The notes under the pieces: generated by a model
The model's input: the letters and a program-made list of their open reading frames with translations, nothing else
Told to the model about the DNA's origin: nothing
Databases searched by the model: none
Assembly (NCBI GenBank): GCA_030427505.1
Contig: JAUICH010000016.1
Coordinates: 1 to 64,000 of the forward strand
Length of the DNA stretch: 64,000 bases
Direction of reading: 5' to 3'
From: Verrucomicrobiia bacterium
GTDB taxonomy: Bacteria; Verrucomicrobiota; Verrucomicrobiia; Verrucomicrobiales; DEV007
Position numbers and translations under genes: made by a program
In this document: positions 1 to 8,098 of the stretch, piece after piece
Position numbering within the stretch: the first letter of the stretch is position 1
How the letters are laid out: every line of letters starts with the position of its first letter

Positions 1-1
1 C

Positions 2-379
2 AATACCCTCAAGCTCTGGGACGCCAAAAGCGGACGATGCCTCCTTACTCTTAAGGAGCACAGTGATTGGGTAAACTCCTGCGCCTTCAGCCCGGATGGC
101 TCCCAGGTGCTCTCCGCTTCCTATGACAAAACCCTCAAGCTCTGGGACGCCAAAAGCGGACGATGCCTCCTTACTCTGATCAATGGGCCGGATCTGGAGA
201 CAGCGGCCATCAATGAAACCGAAGGCCGGTTAATCTGGGCTTCGCCTGACGCCTGGAAATTTCTGGGTTGGCGTGTCTGGGACAAGGACCGGGATTTCTG
301 GCGAATCCTACCCGCGGAAACGTTTGGACCGCTGCCGGGAAATGAGACGGATAAAGTAGCCCTGGCGGTATTGGCTTAG
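2..379 (+). CDS. WD40-repeat protein, C-terminal end (partial)
   Basis: The reading frame is open from base 2, so the gene begins before the window. It encodes WD40 blades: two copies of a block containing TLKLWDAKSGRCLLTL, 42 residues apart, with HSDWVNSCAFSPDGSQVLSAS between them. The two copies are almost identical at DNA level (about 5-52 and 131-178, period 126 bp), which suggests recent duplication of blades. After the second block the propeller ends and a tail of about 66 residues with no recognised domain follows (INGPDLETAAINETEGRLIW onward). WD40 proteins are interaction scaffolds; in PVC bacteria they are often fused to kinases or caspase-like domains, but the N-terminus that would show this lies outside the window. 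Confidence 0.85.
   Translation, partial: NTLKLWDAKSGRCLLTLKEHSDWVNSCAFSPDGSQVLSASYDKTLKLWDAKSGRCLLTLINGPDLETAAINETEGRLIWASPDAWKFLGWRVWDKDRDFWRILPAETFGPLPGNETDKVALAVLA
5..178 (+). repeat. Near-identical WD40-coding tandem repeat, period 126 bp
   Basis: The 48-bp stretch starting ACCCTCAAGCTCTGGGACGC at base 5 recurs at base 131 with essentially no change. The intervening bases complete one 42-residue WD40 blade. Nucleotide-level identity, including silent positions, indicates recent unequal crossing-over or gene conversion. Confidence 0.85.
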
Positions 380-414
380 GAGCTTGGGGTGGCCTTTTGG
401 CCCTACATTCCCCC

Positions 415-3400
415 TCACTTCAGCGTCTCCAGAAACGCCACCACGTCCTCAAACTCCTGCGGCTTTAGCAGCACGCCCATGGGGGGCATGGGGGAGACTT
501 CGGCCTGGAAGCCTTCGGCGATCTTGGCGCCGGGGTCGGTGAGGCTTTCGCGGATGTAGGCTTCGTCTTTGCGGGTGGCGATGCCGTCCAGGGGCGGGCC
601 GATGGGACCGCCCGCGCCGTTCAGGGTGTGACAGCGGATGCAGGCGGCGATGGCGTGTTCGTAGAAGATCTTCCGGCCGCGCCCGGGGTCGGCTTCACTG
701 AGGAGCGCAGCGGCGGGGTCTCCGTAGGTGACTTTTTGCAGGGACACGTCGTCCCACCAGGCGGCGCCGGTGGCGGTGCCCCAGCCGCCGAACAGGGCGT
801 TGATGCTGAGCTTCTTGTGGTTGCCGCTGTTGAAAAAGACTTCCACCTCCGTCCAGTCGTTCCGCTTGGTCAGGGCGCGGGTGCGGGCGTGGTTTTCGCC
901 CTGGATTTCGTGGACGTTCAGCAGCGCGCCGCGCGCGCCGGACAACCCCTGGGTGCGAATCCAGCCGGAGAGGCGGTAGTCCGTATCTGGCTCGACCTCG
1001 ACCTTGGCGAACCAACTGGTGTCCGCGCCGTCCTCAGACTGAATGCGGAGGGCGTGGGCGCCGGAGTGGGCAATCTTTGTGTCCAGGTCGTGCCCGGCTT
1101 TGCCTTTGTAGGTGCGAACCTTCCAGCCGCGAGGCTCGCCGGTGTCGGTCAGTTCTTCAAAGGAGGGATTGGGCAAAAGATTCGGGCCGAGCTTGCCGGG
1201 GCCCAGGCCGCCCTGGCGGGTGCCGATGGCGCGCAGGGCTTCCAGGAGCCATTCGTCCTCCCGGTTCATGGGGTCTTTCATGAGCTGGCTGGCGGCCAGC
1301 TTCACCGCATCGCTCTTGGGGAACTGGGCCATCTTCTCAAAGGCGGCCAGGCGCACCAGCAGATCAGAGTCGGTAATCACGGCGGTGTCGAACAGGAGTT
1401 GCATCGAGGCTTCGTCCGTGCCCAAGGCGCGGATGCCGTTCCGCCGCAGGGCGGGGTCCGGGCTGAGCAGGGCAAGCTGATGGGTGGCCGGGTCCAGTTG
1501 CCCCAGGCCGTCCAGCGTCCACAGGGCATGAATGGCGCCCACGCCTCCGGCGGCGACTTTCTGTTTCAGAGCTTCCGTGGTGGCCTCGCGGTTTCCCTGC
1601 ACCAGCAGCCGCTGGGCGGTGAGGCGCCAGAACTGATTGTCGCTGTCCAGCGCGGCGAGGAGTTGCGCGTCCGTGGCGTCCGCCAGGCTGGCGATGGCGG
1701 GGGTGGGGGCCTTTTCCCAGATGACGCGGTAGATGCGCCCGTGCTCGCGGTCGCGATTCGGGTTTACGTGGGCGTTGCCCTTGCCGAGTTCCGCGTCGTA
1801 ACCGCCGCGTTCCATCTTGGGCGCGGGGTTGTGCTGAATAATGAAGTTATACCAGTCCGCCACCCAGAGATTGCCGTCCGGGCCCACTTCCGCCGAGACG
1901 GGGGAGAACCACTCATCCGCTCCGGCCAGGAAGGACGGGCCGCTTTTCGCCACATAACCGGCGCCCTGGCGCACCAGTTCGAACCGCCCCGTCAGGTCGC
2001 CGGTGGGGCCATTCACGAAAACAGTGCGGTCGCGATAACTTTCCGGGAACGCGGCGGAGGAGGCCAGGGCATGCCCGCAGCCCGCCGTGTAGGCACCCAG
2101 GCAATCTACCTGCCGGATATTCGGCGTGATGGGGTGAAAGACCGGCGTATCGGCGATCATCTTGGCGCTCATGCCGTTGGCGCCTTCCGGAAAGACTGTG
2201 GCGCGAAGGCCGCCGAAGAAGCTCGGGTTATTATTCGCGGTAGACCCAAAGGCGTCGCCCGCCGCGTTGAAGCCCAGGCCCCAGGTGTTGTTGTTGAACT
2301 GGTGGAGAAACTCGATCTCCGAGCCGTCCGGTTTCATCCGGAAAATGCCCATGCCGAATTTGTGCGCCTTGCCGCCCACGGTGCCTTCGAAACCCGAGTA
2401 GCCTACCGTGCCCCAGATCCAGTTGTCGAAACCCCACCGCAGATTGGACGGACCGGCGTGGGTGTCACGGGTGCCCCAGCCTTCCATGAAGACGGTCTTC
2501 ACGTCCGCCACGCCGTCCCCATCGGTGTCTTCCAGGAAGAGGAAATCCGGCGCCTGCGCCACGATCACGCCGCCGTTGGCGAAGACGATAGAGGTCGGGA
2601 TGTTCAGCCCTTCGGCAAAAGTGGTGACCTTGTCCGCCCGGCCATCGCCATCCGTGTCCTCCAGGATCTTGATGGTGTCGTGACCGTGCTGGCCGTCGAA
2701 CATTTCGTTTGGGTAATCCACCGTTTCCGCCACCCAGAGCCGCCCGCGCTCGTCCCAGGCCATGCAGATGGGGTTGATGACCTGCGGCTCCGCCGCGAAG
2801 AGTTCGAGGTGAAAGCCCACCGGGGCTTGGACGTATTTCAGGCTTTCCTCCGGCGGCAGAGGATGCTGGTAAGGCAGTGGTTCGGGACGCTCTTCGTAGT
2901 TCGGGATGTTATCCCGTTTTTCGTAAGTCAGTGGCTGGCGTTCGCTAAGGAATTTTTCGTAGGCGGCTCGCCGCGCGTCGCCCACCGCCCAGAGGATGCC
3001 GCTTTTCAAAAGGGCGTGAAACTCCGGCCGGCTCCAGGTGCGCTCGTCATGGCCGGAGGCTGTGTAGAAGACCCGGCCTTTCCCCTCCGTCCGCACCCAG
3101 GTCCAGGGCTCCGGCGCGGTGATGTTGTCGTCCGGGCCTTGCGGCTCCCGCACCATCAGCACGGTGCGATTCGTTTCATTGTGGTTCTGGTGAACGTAGG
3201 TCTCGTCCCAGGCTTCGAACTCACTCACGCCGCGCATGGCGGGATGGTCTGGCGCGACGATCTTCGTCTTGAAGACCGCCGTCTGGTGCCGGGCGAACTG
3301 TCCGCCGAGCAGGGCGATGTAGTCGGGATTGCTGGTGAAGCAACCGCTGGCGCAGTGCACCGGCACGAAGCCGCCGCCGTTTTCCACGAAGCCCTTCAGG

Positions 3401-3714
3401 TTCTTCCACTGCTCCTGGGTGATGACGTCGTGATTCGCGTAGAGCAGCACGGCGTCGAAATGATCCAGGTAGTCCGCGTCGCCCATGGCTTCCTCCACGG
3501 AGGTTACGTAGTCGAAATAGATCGCATCCCGTCCCAGCGCCTGCGCCAGCATGGGGTAGTAGGCATTGGAGTTATGGTGCTCCTTTTCATGCCCCAGAAA
3601 CAGCACGCGGATGGGGCCGTCCGCCGGACGCGCCCGGACGGTGGAAACGGAAGCCGCGAGAAAGAAACATCCGGCAAGCAGGAGGGCGGCGAAGGGAAGA
3701 GGGGGGAATTTCAT
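415..3714 (-). CDS. ThuA domain + PVC-type membrane-bound dehydrogenase/haem-binding protein
   Basis: Predicted secreted protein of 1,099 residues. I chose the ATG at 3714 because it opens a clear signal peptide (MKFPPLPFAALLLAGCFFLA); the frame extends 41 codons further upstream without signal-like sequence. Domain order: ThuA-like glutamine-amidotransferase fold (about 30-260, IRVLFLGHEKEHHNSNAYYP), a beta-propeller of the PVC 'membrane-bound dehydrogenase' type (about 300-680, repeated DTDGDGxAD loops), HEAT-like repeats (about 690-830), a CBM4/9-like carbohydrate-binding insert (about 845-1000, NLLPNPSFEEL...WWDDVSL), and a C-terminal cytochrome c domain (CIRCH near 1023, distal Met probably in MPPMG). 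The architecture suggests periplasmic oxidation or binding of a sugar with electrons passed to the haem. The substrate cannot be read from sequence. Divergent from the sigma-factor gene across 143 bp. Confidence 0.88.
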   Translation of the reverse strand: MKFPPLPFAALLLAGCFFLAASVSTVRARPADGPIRVLFLGHEKEHHNSNAYYPMLAQALGRDAIYFDYVTSVEEAMGDADYLDHFDAVLLYANHDVITQEQWKNLKGFVENGGGFVPVHCASGCFTSNPDYIALLGGQFARHQTAVFKTKIVAPDHPAMRGVSEFEAWDETYVHQNHNETNRTVLMVREPQGPDDNITAPEPWTWVRTEGKGRVFYTASGHDERTWSRPEFHALLKSGILWAVGDARRAAYEKFLSERQPLTYEKRDNIPNYEERPEPLPYQHPLPPEESLKYVQAPVGFHLELFAAEPQVINPICMAWDERGRLWVAETVDYPNEMFDGQHGHDTIKILEDTDGDGRADKVTTFAEGLNIPTSIVFANGGVIVAQAPDFLFLEDTDGDGVADVKTVFMEGWGTRDTHAGPSNLRWGFDNWIWGTVGYSGFEGTVGGKAHKFGMGIFRMKPDGSEIEFLHQFNNNTWGLGFNAAGDAFGSTANNNPSFFGGLRATVFPEGANGMSAKMIADTPVFHPITPNIRQVDCLGAYTAGCGHALASSAAFPESYRDRTVFVNGPTGDLTGRFELVRQGAGYVAKSGPSFLAGADEWFSPVSAEVGPDGNLWVADWYNFIIQHNPAPKMERGGYDAELGKGNAHVNPNRDREHGRIYRVIWEKAPTPAIASLADATDAQLLAALDSDNQFWRLTAQRLLVQGNREATTEALKQKVAAGGVGAIHALWTLDGLGQLDPATHQLALLSPDPALRRNGIRALGTDEASMQLLFDTAVITDSDLLVRLAAFEKMAQFPKSDAVKLAASQLMKDPMNREDEWLLEALRAIGTRQGGLGPGKLGPNLLPNPSFEELTDTGEPRGWKVRTYKGKAGHDLDTKIAHSGAHALRIQSEDGADTSWFAKVEVEPDTDYRLSGWIRTQGLSGARGALLNVHEIQGENHARTRALTKRNDWTEVEVFFNSGNHKKLSINALFGGWGTATGAAWWDDVSLQKVTYGDPAAALLSEADPGRGRKIFYEHAIAACIRCHTLNGAGGPIGPPLDGIATRKDEAYIRESLTDPGAKIAEGFQAEVSPMPPMGVLLKPQEFEDVVAFLETLK

Positions 3715-3857
3715 GGTGGGGGCCCTGAAACGGTTTACAAAGACTATGGCCGGGCGGCGAGGCTTGTCTTGCCCGGATTGCCATGAAGGATTGGAAAAAC
3801 CCTGGGAAATTTCGTTAGATTTACGGGCTTCCGGCAAAGAAACGGTAGAAACCCATC

Positions 3858-4418
3858 ATGAGTCCGAAGTCCCCCGAGCCCCAGGAAAATGAAGCCGCCG
3901 CCGACGCGTGGGAAGGCTACGTGACACTGGTGACTGGGGCGCAGCCGGGACTGCTGGCTTTTGTCCGCAGCTTGCTGCCGCGTGAGGCCGACGCCCGGGA
4001 CGTGGTTCAGGAGACGAACCTGGTGCTGTGGAAAAAGCGGGCGGACTACGACACGGCACGGCCCTTCATGCCCTGGGTCTGTGGCATTGCCGCCAATCAG
4101 ACCAAAGCCTATCTAAAAAAACGCTATCGGGACGACTGGATTCCCTTCGACGAAACCCTGGTGGAACAGATCGCCGAGCAATCCCTGGCCCACGCGGAGA
4201 CGGTGGAAGAACGGCGGCGGCTCCTGAAAGAATGCGTGCAAAAGCTGCCGGAACGCCAGCGGCGGCTGGTCGAACTGCGCTACACGGATGGCGCCTCCGT
4301 GAAAGGCATCGCCTCCCTGCTGGGCCGCTCGGTGGACGCGATTTCCATGACTTTATTCCGGGCCCGGCAAAACCTGACGGACTGCGTGGAACGTCTCCAG
4401 GCGGGCGCCGCGGAATGA
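3858..4418 (+). CDS. ECF RNA polymerase sigma factor (Rhodopirellula/Verrucomicrobium family)
   Basis: 186-residue sigma-70-family protein. Region 2 lies at about 25-90 (LLAFVRSLLPREADARDVVQ, then FMPWVCGIAANQTKAYLKK) and region 4 at about 130-180 (LPERQRRLVELRYTDGASVK, HTH, SMTLFRARQNL). The combination of PFMPWVCGIAxNQ and ASVKxIAxxLGRS is typical of the PVC-specific ECF group. It is followed 25 bp later by a FecR-like membrane protein, so the two probably form a sigma/anti-sigma pair for a surface-sensed signal. In this group the regulated target is often an adjacent large secreted protein, making the divergent ThuA/haem gene a candidate; that is inference. Confidence 0.9.
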   Translation: MSPKSPEPQENEAAADAWEGYVTLVTGAQPGLLAFVRSLLPREADARDVVQETNLVLWKKRADYDTARPFMPWVCGIAANQTKAYLKKRYRDDWIPFDETLVEQIAEQSLAHAETVEERRRLLKECVQKLPERQRRLVELRYTDGASVKGIASLLGRSVDAISMTLFRARQNLTDCVERLQAGAAE

Positions 4419-4443
4419 CCCGCCGATCCCCTTACATACAACC

Positions 4444-6099
4444 GTGATAACCGACGCACAGTTTGACGATCTGCTTCGCGCTCTGCTGGATGGGGACGAA
4501 TCCCGGTCCACGCTCAGTCAACTGGCGTCGGCTTTGGAAGGGAACCCGGAGCGCATCCGGCGCTACGTGGCCCTGCGGGAAATGGACGCTCTGCTGACGG
4601 CGGATCTGGGCTTGGGCAAGGCCGGTTATTCTGGAGAACCCGACGCCGAAAGCAGCACGGCAGGAGAGGGGAAGATCGTGGCGTTTCCCAGGCTCACCTG
4701 GGCATTGGCCCTGGCGGCCTGCGTGGCGCTTTCCGCCGCCATCACCGCATTTTTTCTGAACCGGCCGAACGGAAACGCCGCCGGCTCAGGCCAGGCCGTG
4801 GCGGTGCTGATCGATGGTGAAGACGCCCGTTGGGAAGGCTCTGCGGAGCCAAAGTTTTTCGGCACGCAAGTCCTGGAAAACGAGCCGATGAAGATCGAGT
4901 CCGGCGTGGTGCGGCTGGCGCTACGCGGTGGCGCGGGCATCGCCATCGAGGGACCGGCGGAGGTAAAGTTAGTCTCCAGCGAAGAGGCCCAGGTCACATA
5001 CGGCCGGGTCAGCGCTTACGCGCCGGAGGAAGCTATTGGGTTCAAGATCACCACACCAGAGATCGAGATCACGGACCTCGGCACCCGCTTCGCCACAAAC
5101 GTCAGCCAGACCGGCCAGACGGAGGTGCATGTGTTCGAAGGTGAGGTGGCGGTAAAAGGTCGGCAGAACTCCGGTGAAGATAGTCGCGAGATCCTGACCG
5201 GCGGCGCGGCGCGGCGCTTCGAAAGGGGAGGACAAACCCGGCAGGCTATTGCGATCGATCCCGCTCTTTTCGTGGAGCCGCCAGCGCTGGAGCAATTGCT
5301 GGCCACTTCCGGAGAGATGAAACCGGTAATTACCATCGAAGACGAATCCGGTGAAGGAGCGCACGTCTACCGGCCTGGAGTCATCGCCTCCCATGTGTTT
5401 TCCGGGTTCGAGGGAGAGATCGACGGCCTGGGCGCAGGCACCGGGTTTGGGAATTCCCACTGGCGCGGGCAGCGGCCTTTTACCCACCTCATCGCCGTGC
5501 CGGGATTGCTCAGCGAACATCCGGACTACACGGGCCGGTCGTCGTTTCTGCTGCTCCGGGGCCGGAACTCAGCGGAACCCTTCGTGGTCAACCGGGTGGG
5601 ACGGCGCCTGGCGGAGCCTCTGCCGGACGAGTTTTTCTTCAGTGTGCGTGGCCAGTACCGCGGGCTGGATGAGGACGACTTTTTCTGTATGTGGCTGGGC
5701 GATACCGATCGCGAGGACTCCAGCCATAGTCGCGAGCCGAACATGGGGATTCTGAAAGGAAAATTCTTCGGGCGGCTGGAACTGGAGCGAACGGTCGAGT
5801 TAGACGGAGCCGCGCCGGGCGAACGGTTTCTCCTGGTCGCCCACTACGCCCGCGATCCGGAGCCCGACGGCGTGGAGGCCGTGACCCTGTGGGTCAATCC
5901 CGGGGCGTCCGGGGCAAACGGCATGCTACCCGAGCCCGTGGGAACCGTCACGCGGCCCCTGTCCGAACCCGGCACCCACACTTTCCGCTACCTGGGCCTG
6001 CGCATGGGGAAATACACCGAGGTGACGGACGAACTGGTCATCGACCACGTCACCGTGGCGGAGACCTTCGAGGCGGCGGTGAGTCCTTTGGCGAAATGA
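4444..6099 (+). CDS. FecR-domain anti-sigma-like membrane protein with C-terminal LamG-like domain
   Basis: 551 residues, GTG start at 4444. This start is preferred because the family begins with the same kind of leader (ITDAQFDDLLRALLDGDESR) resembling a zinc-less anti-sigma N-terminus. One transmembrane helix at about 80-102 (LTWALALAACVALSAAITAF) places the C-terminal part outside the cytoplasm. A FecR domain follows (about 120-255: GVVRLALRGGAGIAIEGPAE, ITDLGTRFATNVSQTGQTEV). The last 250 residues resemble a concanavalin/LamG fold. Likely role: binds the sigma factor inside and senses a ligand, possibly a glycan, outside. Confidence 0.85.
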   Translation: MITDAQFDDLLRALLDGDESRSTLSQLASALEGNPERIRRYVALREMDALLTADLGLGKAGYSGEPDAESSTAGEGKIVAFPRLTWALALAACVALSAAITAFFLNRPNGNAAGSGQAVAVLIDGEDARWEGSAEPKFFGTQVLENEPMKIESGVVRLALRGGAGIAIEGPAEVKLVSSEEAQVTYGRVSAYAPEEAIGFKITTPEIEITDLGTRFATNVSQTGQTEVHVFEGEVAVKGRQNSGEDSREILTGGAARRFERGGQTRQAIAIDPALFVEPPALEQLLATSGEMKPVITIEDESGEGAHVYRPGVIASHVFSGFEGEIDGLGAGTGFGNSHWRGQRPFTHLIAVPGLLSEHPDYTGRSSFLLLRGRNSAEPFVVNRVGRRLAEPLPDEFFFSVRGQYRGLDEDDFFCMWLGDTDREDSSHSREPNMGILKGKFFGRLELERTVELDGAAPGERFLLVAHYARDPEPDGVEAVTLWVNPGASGANGMLPEPVGTVTRPLSEPGTHTFRYLGLRMGKYTEVTDELVIDHVTVAETFEAAVSPLAK

Positions 6100-6122
6100 C
6101 CTGCCTGTTCTGCTGAAACACT

Positions 6123-6527
6123 ATGATCGAAGGCTGGCACCACGATACCTAGCTCATTCTTTTTGAGGAGCAGGCAGACGCCAACGCGATGACGGAGCGA
6201 TATGGACTACCAGATTTGCTGCCGGGGTTCGCGGTAGCTGGCTTGAGAGGGTGAGATGATCTGATCGTTCGAGATGCTGAGGGGCGACTCTTCACGGTTC
6301 CTACCGTCCCGATCACTCAGGAGCAGTTGGAGCCATACGCAAATGGGTATAAGGCAGAGCGAAGCGAGTTATGCCGGATCCGGTTTTCAGCGGAATTGGA
6401 GCCTTGTGGTATGGAAATCACGAAAACTACGAAAGTGGCTTTCCACACGAAACAGCGGAAAGCCAACATTTTCGGGCCGTGGCCACCCGATACGATAAAA
6501 CCGATCTCATGTTCCTTTCCGCCCTAA
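6123..6527 (+). pseudogene. Decayed gene, possible SMI1/KNR4-like small protein, two in-frame stops
   Basis: A single frame from the ATG at 6123 to the TAA at 6525-6527 reads like protein throughout (MIEGWHHDT-stop-LILFEEQADANAM..., YGLPDLLPGFAVAGLRG-stop-DDLIVRDAEGRLFTVPTVPI) but is cut by TAG at 6150-6152 and TGA at 6252-6254. The second stop follows RG where Trp (TGG) would fit, a one-base change. The 5' half resembles small SMI1/KNR4 (SUKH)-type proteins, seen by eye only; the 3' part after about 6330 shows no recognised similarity. This looks like a recently broken gene at the edge of the accessory island. Confidence 0.55.
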
Positions 6528-6560
6528 CTCTTACGGCCATCGTCGATTACATCAATTAGG

Positions 6561-6580
6561 ATTTATTGAACCAGCCCTAG
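6561..6580 (-). repeat. 20-bp perfect repeat, inverted copy at 15068-15087
   Basis: ATTTATTGAACCAGCCCTAG here is the exact reverse complement of 15068-15087. Identity stops sharply at both ends. Both copies lie just after a gene or pseudogene. No transposase is linked to either. Confidence 0.6.
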
Positions 6581-6669
6581 CATGCGCTAGACGCGATTTG
6601 CAAAAAGCAATTAAGCCATAGATTTTATTTCGCGATTGATAAATATAGGGCAGATCTCCCTGAAACTTA

Positions 6670-6972
6670 ATGTCGTTCGAGCACACATTCGAAGTAGTCG
6701 ATCCTGACTCTCAGTACTCGGGGCCGCTCCGAAATCAAATTGTGGCACTACGACGCCATGACGGAGGCTTAGATGTTATTGCGTATTGCATGCTCAACTC
6801 GGCGTGCTCGATCACTGGTAGCCGTGTTACCTCTGCTTTGGGCACGACCAGATTGATTATCCAGTCAGATTCAGAGTCGGGGGTGGTTTGTGAATCAGTG
6901 CGTTTTTGGCAGGCACGATTTCGATTTGAAGACGCTGGCGGCATGGCTACGAATTTCGAACTCGTTTGCTGA
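6670..6972 (+). CDS. Cassette protein 1, hypothetical
   Basis: 100-residue protein (MSFEHTFEVVDPDSQYSGPL start, ending DAGGMATNFELVC) with no family I recognise. It has no signal peptide or membrane helix and looks like a small soluble beta-rich protein. It is followed 14 bp after its stop by an attC-like site, so it is the first visible member of the cassette array. No attI or attC site could be made out in the AT-rich 140 bp upstream, and the origin of its promoter is unclear. Confidence 0.6.
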   Translation: MSFEHTFEVVDPDSQYSGPLRNQIVALRRHDGGLDVIAYCMLNSACSITGSRVTSALGTTRLIIQSDSESGVVCESVRFWQARFRFEDAGGMATNFELVC

Positions 6973-6986
6973 CCCGGAATGAAACA

Positions 6987-7111
6987 GGAGAACAGGCCGG
7001 CGCACCGAATCGCCCACCCGCTATGTTGTTGACGGTCTGAGGCGTTTCGATAGGCTTTGGTGTAGGCCACCCTCGCTCATGAGGGGCGATTCGGTGGCCT
7101 CGACGTTAGCC
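6987..7111 (+). repeat. attC-like recombination site 1
   Basis: Ends GGAGAAC (6987) and GTTAGCC (7105-7111). Inner arms CACCGAATCGCCC (7003-7015) and GGGCGATTCGGTG (7084-7096) are perfect inverse complements. A further GGC/GCC pairing (6999-7001 with 7097-7099) is separated on one side only by an unpaired G at 7002, like the extrahelical bases of attC hairpins. Length 125 bp. Confidence 0.8.
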
Positions 7112-7118
7112 TAAGAAA

Positions 7119-7442
7119 ATGCCTTCAAGATCCTTGTTACTTGTGAGTTTGATTCTGCTTTTCGCTACACTGGCAGGTCTTTTCTTCATTGTTCGGATAT
7201 ACCCCGATCACGAGCAAACTGAGCTGTATCTTGAGTCGATGGGCGCATCGGATGAGTTTAGGGAAGCGCTCACAGCCTCAGAAACTGTTTTGGCATCAGC
7301 ACTTCGAGGATTTGGTATTTTGTTGGGAGCGTGGTCCGTTTTTGGTCTTGCAGTAGCGATTCAGCGGTCACGATCTTTACCGAGTTCGGAGGCGGCTAAC
7401 AAGCCGACGCTGGTAAGCCAGATCCCGCCGCGAGTTGATTGA
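7119..7442 (+). CDS. Cassette protein 2, small two-helix membrane protein
   Basis: 107 residues, ATG eight bases after the GTTAGCC end of site 1. Two hydrophobic segments, about 5-25 (LLLVSLILLFATLAGLFFIV) and about 60-82 (ASALRGFGILLGAWSVFGLA), flank a short acidic loop, suggesting an inner-membrane protein with a roughly 35-residue outer loop. The last 15 residues (NKPTLVSQIPPRVD) are encoded inside the following attC-like site, as is common for cassette genes. Function unknown. Confidence 0.65.
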   Translation: MPSRSLLLVSLILLFATLAGLFFIVRIYPDHEQTELYLESMGASDEFREALTASETVLASALRGFGILLGAWSVFGLAVAIQRSRSLPSSEAANKPTLVSQIPPRVD

Positions 7443-7517
7443 CTTCACTGATTCGAATCCTTACCCTGTTTCGAGGTGGCGCTCCCAGTAGCCGCTGCCA
7501 CACCTCTGACGTTCTGT
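7394..7517 (+). repeat. attC-like recombination site 2
   Basis: GGCTAACAAGCC at the left end, TGACGTTCTGT at the right end, 124 bp. The middle (CGCGAGTTGATTGACTTCAC) is closely shared with sites 3 and 5. The inner hairpin is less regular than in site 1, so this copy may be worn. Confidence 0.6.
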
Positions 7518-7523
7518 CTTGAA

Positions 7524-8012
7524 ATGAAGAAGCGAATTCTATTTGGAAGCGTTGCGCTGCTCTTCATCGTGTTCGCGCCAATCGTTCCAGTCCCGAAATC
7601 GAAGTCGGCTTGGTCTCCTGCCGTTTTCGAAGCGAAGAAGGACGAAATCGAACGGGCGACAGACAAGATCAACGCCTGGACATCCAGATTGCGAAGTCAG
7701 CCCGCTTACAAAGACATCGAGACATTCAATCTCATCTGTAAATGCGAATCTGGAACTGTGTTCAAATCAATTGCGGGTCTCGAGACCGGATTCCGGAAGA
7801 CTACTGAATACGCGTTTGGAACTTGGATCATCCCGACCGTTCCGTATCTGGAATATTCAGAAGACTCAAAGGCATTTCTACGTCCGCGGAATTTTGAAGA
7901 ATTTATCCATTGGGTTAATGAGCGAGAGCGCTACGAAACGCTTCCGGACGCTTTACAAAAATCCGGGACAGAACATGTCGGAGATAGCAAGCCCGATCCC
8001 GCATCGAGTTGA
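7524..8012 (+). CDS. Cassette protein 3, secreted or membrane-anchored hypothetical
   Basis: 162 residues from the ATG at 7524; the frame is open 16 codons further up, but that stretch lies inside the attC-like site. N-terminus MKKRILFGSVALLFIVFAPI is a signal peptide or anchor. The rest is a soluble domain with two Cys in LICKCES and no family I recognise. The C-terminal residues overlap the next attC-like site. Same strand and spacing as its neighbours. Confidence 0.65.
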   Translation: MKKRILFGSVALLFIVFAPIVPVPKSKSAWSPAVFEAKKDEIERATDKINAWTSRLRSQPAYKDIETFNLICKCESGTVFKSIAGLETGFRKTTEYAFGTWIIPTVPYLEYSEDSKAFLRPRNFEEFIHWVNERERYETLPDALQKSGTEHVGDSKPDPASS

Positions 8013-8093
8013 TTGACTTCCCTTATCCGTATCCTTAACGCTCCAAGCGTGGCCGCGCCGTCAGATCGGGCTGCCATTCCTTAAAAGTTCGAC
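7968..8093 (+). repeat. attC-like recombination site 3
   Basis: Ends ACAGAAC (7968-7974) and GTTCGAC (8087-8093), 126 bp. Inverted arms AGCCCGATC (7990-7998) and GATCGGGCT (8064-8072) are perfect. The middle CGAGTTGATTGACTTC matches sites 2 and 5. Confidence 0.75.
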
Positions 8094-8098
8094 AGAAA

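Noticed and set aside
628-3786. 1,052-codon open frame on the plus strand
   Set aside because: Antisense to the ThuA/haem gene. Its translation is rich in Gly, Ala, Val and His with no domain, the usual shadow of GC-rich codon bias.
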